Shown: in pieces, positions 10,525 through 21,917 of the stretch
Layout: the number at the start of each line of letters is the position of its first letter
Numbering within the stretch: position 1 is the stretch's first letter
Assembly: GCA_036374995.1 (NCBI GenBank)
Contig: DASUSS010000143.1
Span: 1-64,000, forward strand
Direction: 5' to 3'
Source: SH-MAG3 sp036374995
GTDB taxonomy: Bacteria > Gemmatimonadota > Gemmatimonadetes > Longimicrobiales > RSA9
DNA: 64,000 nucleotides
Translations under genes and position numbers: made by a program
Notes under the pieces: generated by a model
Seen by the model: the letters and a program-made list of their open reading frames with translations, nothing else
The model's database searches: none
Told to the model about the DNA's origin: nothing

Positions 10525-11790
10525 ATGGCGACGGAAGCACCCGAGTTGACAGTCAGTGTGGAGAGGCCAGCGGCGTGGTCGCGGCGGCTCACGATCACGG
10601 TTCCCGCCGATCGCGTAGCGCGAGAGAAGAAACACGCCGTGGAACGGCTGTCGAAGCGCGTCAAGCTGCCGGGCTTCCGCAAGGGTCACGTCCCGGCTGC
10701 GGTGATGGAGCGGCGATTCGGTCCGGCGATCGAGCAGGAGGCGGTCGAGAAGGTGATCGGCGATGCCTACCGCCAAGCGCTCGAGAGCGAGCACCTCCAG
10801 CCGATCTCGCAGGGTTCCGTCGAGAACGTGAGCTACGAGCCGGGCACGGACCTCACGTTCGCCGTCGAGCTCGAAGTCCGGCCGGAAATCGAGCTCGAGC
10901 GCGTGGGCGGCTTCACGGTGGTCCGCGAGCAGACGCCGGTCACGGACGAGCAGATCGATCAGGTGGTACAGCGCCTGCGCGAGGAGAATGCGGTGTGGCG
11001 CGCGAAGGAGGAGGGCACTCCAACAGCCGGTGACATGACCACCGTGGAGATCACGCCTCTCGACGATGCGACCGCCCTCGAGGCGGCGAAGCCGCGACAG
11101 TACCAGATCGTGATCGGTGAGGGTCAGGCGGTGAAGCCGGTGGAGGACGCGATCCTGACGCTGAAGCCGGGCGAGTCGGCGGAGTTCGAGATCGACCTGC
11201 CGGAGAATGCGGAAGATCCGGCGAGCCCGACGAAACCGCACCACATGCGCATCCACATGATCGAGGTGAAGACGCCCGACTACCCGGAGCTGGATGACGA
11301 GTTCGCCCGCGGGCTCGGCGAGTTCGACAGCCTCGCCGCACTGCGCGACCGCATCCGCGACGACATGGTCCGCGAGGCGGAGCGCGAGGCGGAACGGGGC
11401 GTACGCAGGCAGCTGGTAGAGCACATCATTCAGGCGAATCCGTTCGAAGTCCCGCAGTCGATGGTGCGCGGTTACCTCGAGCGCGTGCTGCCCGCCCGCG
11501 AGGGCGCGGATACGGAGCGCATCGAGGCGATGCGCGCGGAAATGTGGCCGGCGGCGGAGCAGGCCCTGAAGCGGTCGCTCGCCGTCGAGCGCATTGCGGA
11601 GATGGAAGCGCTGCGCGCGACACCGTCGGAACTGGACGCCAGGATCGACGAGATCGCGGAGCAGACCGGCCGCCCGCGCGGCGAGGTGATCGGCCAGCTG
11701 CGCAAGGCCGGGCGGCTCGAGGAGCTGGAGCAGGAGATCACCGAAGAGAAGGTGTTCGAGTACCTGAAATCACTCTCGGACATCCAGTGA
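10525..11790 (+). CDS. tig: Trigger factor (ribosome-associated chaperone)
   Basis: 421 residues, close to the usual ~430. The N-terminal ribosome-binding domain carries the signature GFRKGHVP (normally GFRxGKxP) near residue 50. A short FKBP-like middle domain (QIVIGEGQAVKPVEDAI, then LKPGESAEFEID) is followed by the helical C-terminal arm domain ending VFEYLKSLSDIQ. It binds nascent chains at the ribosome exit site. The context is the classical tig-clpP-clpX cluster. The ATG at 10525 has only a weak ribosome site (ggaaa), but the MATEAPELTVSVE start matches the family N-terminus. Confidence 0.96.
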   Translation: MATEAPELTVSVERPAAWSRRLTITVPADRVAREKKHAVERLSKRVKLPGFRKGHVPAAVMERRFGPAIEQEAVEKVIGDAYRQALESEHLQPISQGSVENVSYEPGTDLTFAVELEVRPEIELERVGGFTVVREQTPVTDEQIDQVVQRLREENAVWRAKEEGTPTAGDMTTVEITPLDDATALEAAKPRQYQIVIGEGQAVKPVEDAILTLKPGESAEFEIDLPENAEDPASPTKPHHMRIHMIEVKTPDYPELDDEFARGLGEFDSLAALRDRIRDDMVREAEREAERGVRRQLVEHIIQANPFEVPQSMVRGYLERVLPAREGADTERIEAMRAEMWPAAEQALKRSLAVERIAEMEALRATPSELDARIDEIAEQTGRPRGEVIGQLRKAGRLEELEQEITEEKVFEYLKSLSDIQ

Positions 11791-11867
11791 GTCCGGTCCG
11801 CGCCGCCGCTGCGGTGGCGCGGGCGGCCAGCAACGAAGTACGACCAGAAAGGCGAACGACCGAGGCA

Positions 11868-12497
11868 ATGCCACTGTACCCACCGTACGTAATCGAGCGA
11901 ACGAGCCGCGGCGAGCGGAGCTACGATATCTTCAGTCGTCTGCTGATGGACCGGATCGTGTTCCTCGGCACTCCCATCGACGACAACGTCGCGAACATCA
12001 TCATCGCGCAGCTGCTGTTCCTCGAGGCCGAGGACCCCGAGAAGGACATCTACCTGTACATCAACTCGCCCGGCGGGTCGGTCTACGCGGGTCTCGCGAT
12101 CTATGACACGATCCAGTACATGCGTGCGCCGGTCGCGACGATGTGCATGGGACTCGCAGCCTCCATGGGCTCGCTGCTGCTCGCGACGGGCGCGAAGGGC
12201 AAGCGGAGCGCGCTGCCGAACTCGCGGATCATGATCCATCAGCCGTCCGGCGGCAGCCAGGGCACGGCGGCGGACATCGAGATCCAGGCGAAGGAGATCA
12301 TCTACGCGCGCCAGCGGCTCAACGAGATCATGGCGAAGCACACCGGACAATCGGTCCAGCGGATCGCCGACGATGTCGACCGCGACCGGTTCATGAGTCC
12401 GGAGGAGTCGAAGGAGTATGGTATCATTGATCACGTCGTGACCCACCGTGGCGAGGTGGTGGCGGACGCGGTCAAGGAGAACAAGCACGAGAGGTAG
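11868..12497 (+). CDS. clpP: ATP-dependent Clp protease proteolytic subunit
   Basis: 209 residues. The catalytic triad is visible: Ser99 in GLAASMGSLLL, His124 in IMIHQPSGG and the Asp in the DVDRDRFM segment. Fourteen subunits form the degradation chamber that works with ClpX or ClpA. The start at 11868 (ATG, after a GAGG) gives the standard N-terminal YPPYVIERTSRGERSYDIFS. The gap to tig is 77 bases and clpX begins 6 bases after the stop, so clpPX are one transcription unit. Confidence 0.98.
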   Translation: MPLYPPYVIERTSRGERSYDIFSRLLMDRIVFLGTPIDDNVANIIIAQLLFLEAEDPEKDIYLYINSPGGSVYAGLAIYDTIQYMRAPVATMCMGLAASMGSLLLATGAKGKRSALPNSRIMIHQPSGGSQGTAADIEIQAKEIIYARQRLNEIMAKHTGQSVQRIADDVDRDRFMSPEESKEYGIIDHVVTHRGEVVADAVKENKHER

Positions 12498-12503
12498 GCG
12501 TCG

Positions 12504-13736
<1,233 letters not shown>

Positions 13737-13744
13737 CCAGCGCA

Positions 13745-14359
13745 GTGAAGCTGAAGTCCGTCGATTTCGCCGGTGCCATTGGCCGGCCCGGCCAGGATCC
13801 GCCCGGCACGCTGCCCCAGGTCGCGTTCGCCGGGCGGTCGAACGTAGGCAAGTCGAGTCTCATCAACCGCCTCCTCGAGCGGCACCGGAAGCAGATCGCG
13901 CGGGTCTCCGCGCAGCCGGGCAAGACGCAGGAGATCAACTTCTATCGCATTCGTGCGGAGCTGGACGGGGCCGACGACGAGTTCTTCCTCGTCGACCTGC
14001 CCGGGTACGGCTTCGCGCGCGCACCGCGCCAGGTGCGCGACGCATGGCGGCCGCTGATCGAGGGTTATCTCGAGCGGTCGGACGCACTGCTCGGCGTCGT
14101 CCAGCTGATCGATGCCCGGCACGACCCCACGCCGGACGATATCCGCATGATCGAGTTCCTCGCGGCGATCGAGATGCCAACGCTCGTGGTGCTCACGAAG
14201 GTCGACAAGCTGAGGCCGGCGGAGCGGGCGAAGCGCGTGCGCGCGGCGGCGGAGCAGCTCGACATCGGAGTGGACCAGCTGCTGGAGTTCTCGTCAACGA
14301 CGGGAGAGGGCCGCGATCTGCTGATCGAATCGCTCGAGCATCTGCTGACCGGCGACTGA
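13745..14359 (+). CDS. engB: Ribosome-assembly GTPase EngB (YsxC/YihA)
   Basis: 204 residues, normal for the family. GTPase motifs are G1 GRSNVGKS, G3 DLPGYGFA and G4 TKVDK. EngB acts in late large-subunit assembly. Translation apparently begins at GTG (13745), eight bases after the clpX stop; this gives VKLKSVDFAGAIG, which fits the family start. It closes the tig-clpP-clpX-engB cluster and ends eight bases from the stop of the convergent sigma-54 activator gene. Confidence 0.95.
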   Translation: MKLKSVDFAGAIGRPGQDPPGTLPQVAFAGRSNVGKSSLINRLLERHRKQIARVSAQPGKTQEINFYRIRAELDGADDEFFLVDLPGYGFARAPRQVRDAWRPLIEGYLERSDALLGVVQLIDARHDPTPDDIRMIEFLAAIEMPTLVVLTKVDKLRPAERAKRVRAAAEQLDIGVDQLLEFSSTTGEGRDLLIESLEHLLTGD

Positions 14360-14367
14360 GTTCCCGC

Positions 14368-15922
<1,555 letters not shown>

Positions 15923-15930
<8 letters not shown>

Positions 15931-16462
15931 GGGGTGGATCGTGGGTATCGGTATCGACGCCGCGCAGCAGCTGCACGGCGTGGTCGACCAGTTCATCGAG
16001 CACGCGCAGACCGTCGCGTACGCCGCCGGTGCTGCCCGGCAGGTTCACGATGAGCGTGGCGCCACGCGTGCCGGCAATCCCCCGCGAGAGCGCGGCATAC
16101 GGTGTGCTCGACGTGCCCGCCGCCCGGATCCGCTCGGCGATGCCGGGCACTTCCCTCTCGATGACGGCGCGAGTCGCCTCGGGGGTAACGTCGCGCGCCG
16201 TGAGACCGGTGCCACCGGTCGTGATCAGGACGTCCGTACCCTCGACCGCGAGCGCGAGCAGCGCCGCGACGATTCGATCACCCGCATCCGCAACGGTCTC
16301 GCGCGCAGCCAGCACGGCACCGCGCGCGCGCACCCAGTCCGCGATCGCACTCCCGCCGGCATCGTCGCGCGTGCCGGCACTGACGCCGTCCGACACCGTG
16401 AGCACGGCGATGCGGAGCGGCCGGCTCACCGGACGCGCCGGTGTGGGTTGGCTGCGCGCCAT
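15923..16462 (-). CDS. mog: Molybdopterin adenylyltransferase (Mog/MoaB family)
   Basis: 179 residues. The MoCF-biosynthesis fold is shown by AVLTVSDGVSAGTRDD, the nucleotide loop TTGGTGLTARDVTPEAT and the C-terminal LPGSTGGVRD. The enzyme adenylylates molybdopterin before metal insertion. The ATG at 16462 overlaps the gcvT stop (TGATG). No other molybdenum-cofactor gene is in the window, and MoaB and Mog cannot be separated reliably by eye. Confidence 0.85.
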
Positions 16463-17571
16463 CACTTTCTTACGGAGCCGTCCTTGTAGAACGGCGGGCG
16501 CACGATCTCGGCGGGAACGGCCCGGTCGCGCACCATGATGTCGATTCGTGTGCCGGGCTTCGCCAGGTCCGCGGGGACGTAGGCCATGCCGATTCCCTGC
16601 TGGAGCACCGGGCTCACGATGCCACTCGTCACCTCGCCGGCCGGCTCACCGTCGATGTGAACGGGGTAGCCGTGACGCGGAAAGCCACGCTCCCGGCAGA
16701 TGAACCCCACGAGCCGCTCGCGAACGCCCGCCTCCCTGATGCGCAGCAATGCCTCGCGGCCGATGAAGTCGCCCTTGTCGAACTTCGTGATCCAGCCGAG
16801 ACCGGCCTCGAGCGGCGTGCGCCGCTCATCGACATCGTTGCCGTACAGCGCATAGCCCATCTCGAGGCGCAGCGAGTCGCGCGCACCCAGGCCCGCAGGC
16901 ATGATCCCGTCCTGACGACCGACCTCGAGCAGCCGCTGCCACACCCGCGCCGTCCGGTCGGCCGGCAGGTACAGCTCGAAGCCGTCCTCACCGGTGTAGC
17001 CGGTGCGGCTGATCACGGCCGGCACGGCAGCGACGGTGTCCTCACGGAAATGGTAGTACTGGATGCTGTCGAGGTGCGCTTCCGTCAGCCGTGCGAGAAT
17101 GTCCTGCGCTCTCGGGCCCTGGAGTGCGATCAGGCCGGTGTCGTCCGACCGGTCGATCACCTGCGTGCCGAAGCGATCTGCGTGCCCCGAGATCCAGTCC
17201 CGGTCCTTGTCGACGTTCGACGCGTTGACGACGATCATGTAATGGTCGTCGAAGCGGTACACGATGCAGTCGTCGAGGACTGCGCCATCGGCACCGCAGA
17301 ACGCCGAATACTGCGCCTGGCCGACGGCGAGCCGGCTGGCATCGTTCGTCGTGACGTACTGGATGAATCCGAGTGCGTCGCCGCCGCGGATCTCGAGCTC
17401 GCCCATGTGTGAGACGTCGAAGATGCCGGCCTGCTTCCGGACGGCCATGTGCTCGGCGATGATCCCGGCCGGATACTGTACCGGCATCTCGAAGCCCGCG
17501 AACGACACCATCTTGCCGCCGAGCCGGGTGTGCTCCTCGTACAGCGGCGTCCGCTTCAGTACTGTAGCCAT
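16462..17571 (-). CDS. gcvT: Aminomethyltransferase (glycine cleavage T protein)
   Basis: 369 residues from the ATG at 17571. Motifs are TPLYEEHTRLGGKMVSFAGF, IFDVSHMGE, SRTGYTGEDGFE and GLGARDSLRLEMGYALYG. The T protein transfers the aminomethyl carbon of glycine to tetrahydrofolate, releasing ammonia. The chosen ATG is preceded by a GGGGGA ribosome site and gives the conserved MATVLKRTPLYEEH start. An alternative ATG four codons upstream (17583) overlaps the argF stop as TGATG, so coupled initiation there is possible. The gcvH and gcvP partners are not nearby. Confidence 0.95.
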   Translation of the reverse strand: MATVLKRTPLYEEHTRLGGKMVSFAGFEMPVQYPAGIIAEHMAVRKQAGIFDVSHMGELEIRGGDALGFIQYVTTNDASRLAVGQAQYSAFCGADGAVLDDCIVYRFDDHYMIVVNASNVDKDRDWISGHADRFGTQVIDRSDDTGLIALQGPRAQDILARLTEAHLDSIQYYHFREDTVAAVPAVISRTGYTGEDGFELYLPADRTARVWQRLLEVGRQDGIMPAGLGARDSLRLEMGYALYGNDVDERRTPLEAGLGWITKFDKGDFIGREALLRIREAGVRERLVGFICRERGFPRHGYPVHIDGEPAGEVTSGIVSPVLQQGIGMAYVPADLAKPGTRIDIMVRDRAVPAEIVRPPFYKDGSVRK

Positions 17572-17582
17572 GAAGTCCCCCA

Positions 17583-18488
17583 TCAGTTGCCGCCCATCAG
17601 TCGCACCATGATCGCCTTCTGCGCGTGCAGCCGGTTGCCGGCCTCATCGAATACGCGCGACTGCGGCCCTTCGATCACGTCATCCGACACTTCCTCACCG
17701 CGATGGGCGGGCAGGCAGTGCAGGAAGATGGCGTGCCCCGCAGCGCGCGACATCAGTCGGGCATCGACGTGGTAACCGGCGAACGCCGTGAGCCGCGCCT
17801 GCGTCTCCGCCTCCTGTCCCATCGATGTCCATACATCCGTGTTCACGACCTCGGCGCCCTCGATCGCCTCCGCAGGGTCCGCCGTGAGCACGATGTCCGC
17901 CGTACCGCGAGCGCGCTCGAGTATCTGCGGATCGGGGCGATAACCCTCCGGGCAGGCGAGCCGCAGCTCGAAGCCGAAACGGAACGCCGCGTTCAACCAG
18001 GAGTTCGCCATGTTGTTGCCATCACCGATCCATGCGACTTTCCGACCCTTCAGATCCTCGCCGAAGTTCTCCTGGATCGTCATCACGTCGGCCATCACCT
18101 GGCAGGGGTGCAGCAGGTCGGTGAGCCCGTTGATGACCGGCACGCTCGCGGAGCTGGCCAGCTCCTCGAGCGCAGCATGCGCGAACGTACGGATCATGAT
18201 GCCGTCGACGTAGCGCGACAACACGCGCGCCATGTCGCGGATCGGCTCGCCGCGTCCGAGCTGGATGTCACGGGAGGACAGGAACAGCGCGTGACCGCCG
18301 AGCTGGTAGGTGCCGACCTCGAACGACACGCGCGTGCGCGTCGAGCTCTTCTCGAAGATCATTGCGAGCGTCCTGCCCGCGAGCGGTTTCTCCCTGTACT
18401 CGCCCTTCTTCAGCCGGTGCGCGAGCCGCAGGATGTCGTACAGCTCGTCGGTCTCGAAATCGGGTATGGCCAGAAAATCGCGTTTCAC
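17583..18488 (-). CDS. argF: Ornithine carbamoyltransferase
   Basis: 301 residues if translation begins at the GTG at 18488, giving the typical start VKRDFLAIPDFETDEL; upstream in-frame sequence is low-complexity and unlike the family. Catalytic motifs are FEKSSTRTRVSFE (carbamoyl-phosphate loop), HPCQVMADVMT, GDGNNMANS and HCLPAHRGEEV. The enzyme makes citrulline from ornithine and carbamoyl phosphate in arginine synthesis. It heads the argF-gcvT-mog-activator run with successive overlaps. No strong ribosome site precedes the GTG, so the start is moderately certain. Confidence 0.95.
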   Translation of the reverse strand: MKRDFLAIPDFETDELYDILRLAHRLKKGEYREKPLAGRTLAMIFEKSSTRTRVSFEVGTYQLGGHALFLSSRDIQLGRGEPIRDMARVLSRYVDGIMIRTFAHAALEELASSASVPVINGLTDLLHPCQVMADVMTIQENFGEDLKGRKVAWIGDGNNMANSWLNAAFRFGFELRLACPEGYRPDPQILERARGTADIVLTADPAEAIEGAEVVNTDVWTSMGQEAETQARLTAFAGYHVDARLMSRAAGHAIFLHCLPAHRGEEVSDDVIEGPQSRVFDEAGNRLHAQKAIMVRLMGGN

Positions 18489-18627
18489 GGATTCGTAACG
18501 GGTGCGCGGAGCGGGAATGCCGTGCGAGAGTGGGAGAAGGAGCGCTACGTGTAGCAGGCGGTCACCCGTCCCGACCCCACTCCCCCGCCCTGTAACTCTC
18601 CCTCTCCCTGTGCCCTCTCCCTGTCGG

Positions 18628-20115
18628 TTAAAGGATGTACTTGCGAAGGTCCTCGTCTTCGACGACGCTGCGCAGCTTGTCGCGCACGGTGTCGGCATCG
18701 ATCGTGATGACCGGCTGCGACTTCTCCGGCAGATCGAACAGGATCTCGTCCAGCAGCTTCGTGAGCACGGTGTGCAGCCGGCGAGCGCCGATGTTCTCCA
18801 TGCGGCGATTCACCTCGGCGGCGATCCGCGCGACCTCGCGGACGCCATCGTCCGTGAAGCGGAGCTCCACGTTCTCCGCCGCGATCAGCGCCTGGTACTG
18901 CCGCGTGAGCGCGTTGCGCGGCTCCGTCAGGATGCGCACGAAATCCTGCTCCGTCAGCGGCTTCAGCTCGACGCGGATCGGGAAGCGTCCCTGGAGCTCG
19001 GGGATCAGGTCGCTCGGCTTGGAGACGTGGAACGCACCCGCTGCGACGAACAGGATGTGGTCCGTACGGATCATGCCGTACTTCGTCTGCACCGTGCTGC
19101 CCTCGACGATCGGCAGCAGGTCCCGCTGGACACCCTCCCGGCTGACGTCCGGCCCCGCGCCGCCGCGCTCGCCCGCAACCTTGTCGATCTCGTCGAGGAA
19201 GATGATGCCCATGTCCTCGGTCCGTTCCAGTGCCTCGTTGACGACCTCATCCATATCGATGAGCCGGTCCAGCTCGTCCTGGAGCAGGATGCGGCGCGCC
19301 TCCCCGACCGTGACCGTCCGCCGCTTCTTCCGCTTCGGCATCATGTCCTGCAGCATCTCGCCGATGTTGTCCATCCCCTCGCCACCCATCGGCAGCATCA
19401 TGTTCTCGAGCGGGGTGGACTGGGTCACCTCGACATCGACCTTGCGCTCCTCCAGCTTGTTGTCGCGCAGCAGTGTGCGCAGCTTCTCGCGCGTCCGCTC
19501 GCGCCGCTCGCGCACGCGCGCCTCGTCATCCTCCGATTCCTGCGGCTCCTCCCGCGTCCAGCCGTCCGATCCGACCACGAACGCGCGCGGCCGCTCCCCC
19601 GTCGGCTGCGGCTGCGGCGCACCGACCGGCGGCGGCGGGAGCAGCAGATCGAGCAGTCGCTCCTCCACCTGCTGCTGCGCGGCTTCCTCGACATCCGCCT
19701 CGCGCTCCTCGCGCACCATGTTGACCGCGACATCGACGAGGTCACGGACCATAGACTCGACATCGCGTCCGACGTAGCCGACCTCCGTGAACTTCGACGC
19801 CTCCACCTTCACGAACGGCGCGCCCGCCAGCCGCGCGAGACGCCGCGCGATCTCCGTCTTGCCGACGCCCGTCGGTCCGATCAGGATGATGTTGTTCGGC
19901 ATGATCTCCTCGCGGAGATCCTCTTCGACGCGCTGGCGGCGCCAGCGATTGCGAAGCGCGATCGCGACCGCGCGCTTGGCGTCCGTCTGCCCCACGATGT
20001 ACTTGTCCAGCTCCGTGACGATCTGGCGGGGCGTGAGCTCGTCCAGCCAGTCCTCGGACGGCTGACTCTCCACTGCCGTGCCGGGCGGGCTCACGTCGAC
20101 TCTGTTCGCTTCCAT
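18628..20115 (-). CDS. hslU: HslU, ATPase subunit of the HslVU protease
   Basis: 495 residues. AAA+ features are LTPRQIVTELDKYIVGQ, Walker A GPTGVGKT, EVGYVGRDVES, Walker B IIFLDEIDK and the C-terminal RKYIL tail that docks into HslV. The inserted I-domain spans roughly 110-290 and is acidic/Arg-rich with a Pro/Gln stretch. The ATG at 20115 is preceded by ggaaggtcggag; a GTG at 20139 overlapping the hslV stop (GTGA) is an alternative that adds eight residues. HslU unfolds substrates for HslV, encoded just upstream. Confidence 0.97.
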   Translation of the reverse strand: MEANRVDVSPPGTAVESQPSEDWLDELTPRQIVTELDKYIVGQTDAKRAVAIALRNRWRRQRVEEDLREEIMPNNIILIGPTGVGKTEIARRLARLAGAPFVKVEASKFTEVGYVGRDVESMVRDLVDVAVNMVREEREADVEEAAQQQVEERLLDLLLPPPPVGAPQPQPTGERPRAFVVGSDGWTREEPQESEDDEARVRERRERTREKLRTLLRDNKLEERKVDVEVTQSTPLENMMLPMGGEGMDNIGEMLQDMMPKRKKRRTVTVGEARRILLQDELDRLIDMDEVVNEALERTEDMGIIFLDEIDKVAGERGGAGPDVSREGVQRDLLPIVEGSTVQTKYGMIRTDHILFVAAGAFHVSKPSDLIPELQGRFPIRVELKPLTEQDFVRILTEPRNALTRQYQALIAAENVELRFTDDGVREVARIAAEVNRRMENIGARRLHTVLTKLLDEILFDLPEKSQPVITIDADTVRDKLRSVVEDEDLRKYIL

Positions 20116-20135
20116 CTCCGACCTTCCCGGAGCGA

Positions 20136-20681
20136 TCACTCCAGCTCCAGTACAGTGATGTGCTGATTCGTGTAGATGCAGATGTCGCCGGCGATCCGCA
20201 GTGCCCGCTTCACGATCTCCGGCGCACTCAGTTCGGTGTTCTCCTTCAGCGCACGCGCCGCCGCCAGCGCAAAGCCGCCGCCGCTCCCGATCGCCGCAAT
20301 CTGGTCATCCGGCTCGATCACGTTACCATCCCCGCTGATCACGAACAGCGAGTCCCGATCCGCCACCGCCAGCAACGCCTCCAGCCGGCGCAGGAAACGA
20401 TCCGTGCGCCAGTCCTTCGCCAGCTCGACCACCGCCTTCGGCAGATTGCCCGGAAACCGCTCCAGCTTCTCCTCGAACTTCTCGAACAGCGTGAACGCAT
20501 CCGCCACCGACCCCGCAAACCCCGCCAGCACGCTGCCGTCGCGGAGCTTCCTCACCTTCAGCGCGGACGCCTTCATCACGGTGTCGCCCAGCGTGACCTG
20601 TCCATCCCCACCGAGCGCGACCCGGCCGTCATGCCGCACCGCGACGATCGTCGTCGCGCGCATCTTCCCGTCTGAGTGCAC
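20136..20681 (-). CDS. hslV: HslV, threonine-protease subunit of HslVU
   Basis: 181 residues from the GTG at 20681, chosen because a strong ggagg lies four bases upstream; the next in-frame ATG (20663) would give 175 residues. The protease core starts TTIVAVRHDGRVALGGDGQVTLGD. The N-terminal nucleophile is the first Thr of TTIV, residue 10 with the GTG start or 4 with the ATG, so a short propeptide must be removed; in E. coli only Met precedes it. Other family segments are KVRKLRDGSVLAGFAGSVAD and IGSGGGFALAAARAL. It forms a co-operonic pair with hslU. Confidence 0.95.
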   Translation of the reverse strand: MHSDGKMRATTIVAVRHDGRVALGGDGQVTLGDTVMKASALKVRKLRDGSVLAGFAGSVADAFTLFEKFEEKLERFPGNLPKAVVELAKDWRTDRFLRRLEALLAVADRDSLFVISGDGNVIEPDDQIAAIGSGGGFALAAARALKENTELSAPEIVKRALRIAGDICIYTNQHITVLELE

Positions 20682-20749
20682 AGTTCCTCCGGGGTTGAGC
20701 CTGCCAAATCTACAGGAGCAGGCGCGGAGGCGCGAGGCAGGCAGGGGAG

Positions 20750-20969
20750 GGATTTTTTCACCGCGGAGACGCGGGGAGCGCTGAGGTTCGCAGGAGTACC
20801 CCATTACGACAGGAACAAGCCCGTGGATCAGCGGTCCCGGCGCGACGACACTATGAAACAAGACCACAGGAACAAGACGGAGGTACGGTCAGACGCTGCC
20901 AGTCACGACAGCGCAGAACGCGTCCCCAACCACTCAGCGCCCTCCGCGCCTCGGCGGCGAAAGAGATCC
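20750..20969. repeat. Inverted pair of CCGCGGAG-type palindromic repeats between hslV and xerC
   Basis: The ~300-base spacer 20682-20984 carries no gene apart from hslV upstream signals. Two ~37-base imperfect copies in opposite orientation, at 20750-20786 and 20932-20969, share a pattern of ggat-T-run, ccgc-gag-cgcgg and gcgctgag, enclosing 145 bases that include two aggaacaag words. This resembles an extragenic palindromic (REP doublet or REPIN-like) element. A related CCGCGGAG palindrome occurs at 39057. Confidence 0.6.
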
Positions 20970-20984
20970 GTTCCCCGGCCCGCC

Positions 20985-21917
20985 TCACGCCCTTGGGTGC
21001 GCCTGGTCGTACACCTTCTTGAGCCGCTCCTTGGCGATGTGGGTGTAGATCCGGGTCGTGGAGAGAGACGCGTGGCCGAGCAGCTCCTTGACGGCGAGGA
21101 GGTCGGCGCCGGCGTCGAGGAGGTGCGTGGCGAAGGAGTGGCGGAGGGAATGAGTGGAGAGACCGGCGTCGTCGGCGACGCGGTCGAGGAATCTGCGGAC
21201 GATGTTCTGGATCTGGCGTGTGGACAGGCGGCGGGCGGATTCGGCGAGGAAGAGGGCCTTGCGGTCGCCAACCGGATGGCGGTTGAGGAGCTCGCGGCGT
21301 CGCAGCTCGTAGCGCCGGAGGGCGGCGACCGCGGGCGCGCCGATGGGGACGATCCGCTCCTTGCGTCCCTTGCCCATGACGCGGACCTGCTCGCTGACGA
21401 GATCGACCGCGGCAAGGTCGAGGCCGGCGAGCTCCGAGAGACGGATTCCGGATGCGTAGAACAGCTCGACGATGGCGTGATCGCGGGTGCCGCGGAACGT
21501 GTTGTCGGCGGAGCCGTGCGCGGCGATGTCGAACAGCCGCTCGACTTCGAGGCGGGTGAGCCATGCGGGCAGGGTCTTCTCGACCTTCGGCGAGCGGACG
21601 GCGCGCGCCGGATTCGCCTCGACGATGTCCTCGCGGTGGAGGAATCGGAAGAAGGCGCGGGCCGCGGACATCTTTCGGGTGATGCTGCGGCGGGCGAGGC
21701 CGCGGCGTGAGAGCTCGCCGAGCCAGGCACGGAGCGCGAGCCGGTCGACGCCGGTCCAGGTCCAGCCGTCGTCGCTGTAGTAGCGATCGAGGAACGCGGC
21801 GAGCTCGTTGAGATCGCGGCGGTAGGCGGCGACGGTATTGGAGCTGAGCTGGCGGCCGTGCTCGATCGCGCGCAGGTAATCGAGCAGATGGGCCGCGGCG
21901 GACGTCCTGCCGCTCAC
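20985..21917 (-). CDS. xerC: Tyrosine recombinase XerC
   Basis: 310 residues from a GTG at 21917 that overlaps the trmFO stop (GTGA). The N-terminal SAM-like core-binding domain (~1-110) precedes the catalytic domain with Arg in GIRLSELAGL, Lys in GKGRKER, HSLRHSFATHLLDAG and the nucleophile Tyr291 in TTRIYTHI. XerC with XerD resolves chromosome dimers at dif. The topA-trmFO-xerC-hslVU arrangement is a housekeeping synteny seen in several phyla, which favours chromosomal XerC over a mobile integrase. Confidence 0.93.
   Translation of the reverse strand: MSGRTSAAAHLLDYLRAIEHGRQLSSNTVAAYRRDLNELAAFLDRYYSDDGWTWTGVDRLALRAWLGELSRRGLARRSITRKMSAARAFFRFLHREDIVEANPARAVRSPKVEKTLPAWLTRLEVERLFDIAAHGSADNTFRGTRDHAIVELFYASGIRLSELAGLDLAAVDLVSEQVRVMGKGRKERIVPIGAPAVAALRRYELRRRELLNRHPVGDRKALFLAESARRLSTRQIQNIVRRFLDRVADDAGLSTHSLRHSFATHLLDAGADLLAVKELLGHASLSTTRIYTHIAKERLKKVYDQAHPRA

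Noticed and set aside
20985..21917. Tyrosine recombinase as a mobile-element integrase
   Set aside because: It overlaps trmFO in a housekeeping operon and has no attachment site or cargo, so XerC is the better call.
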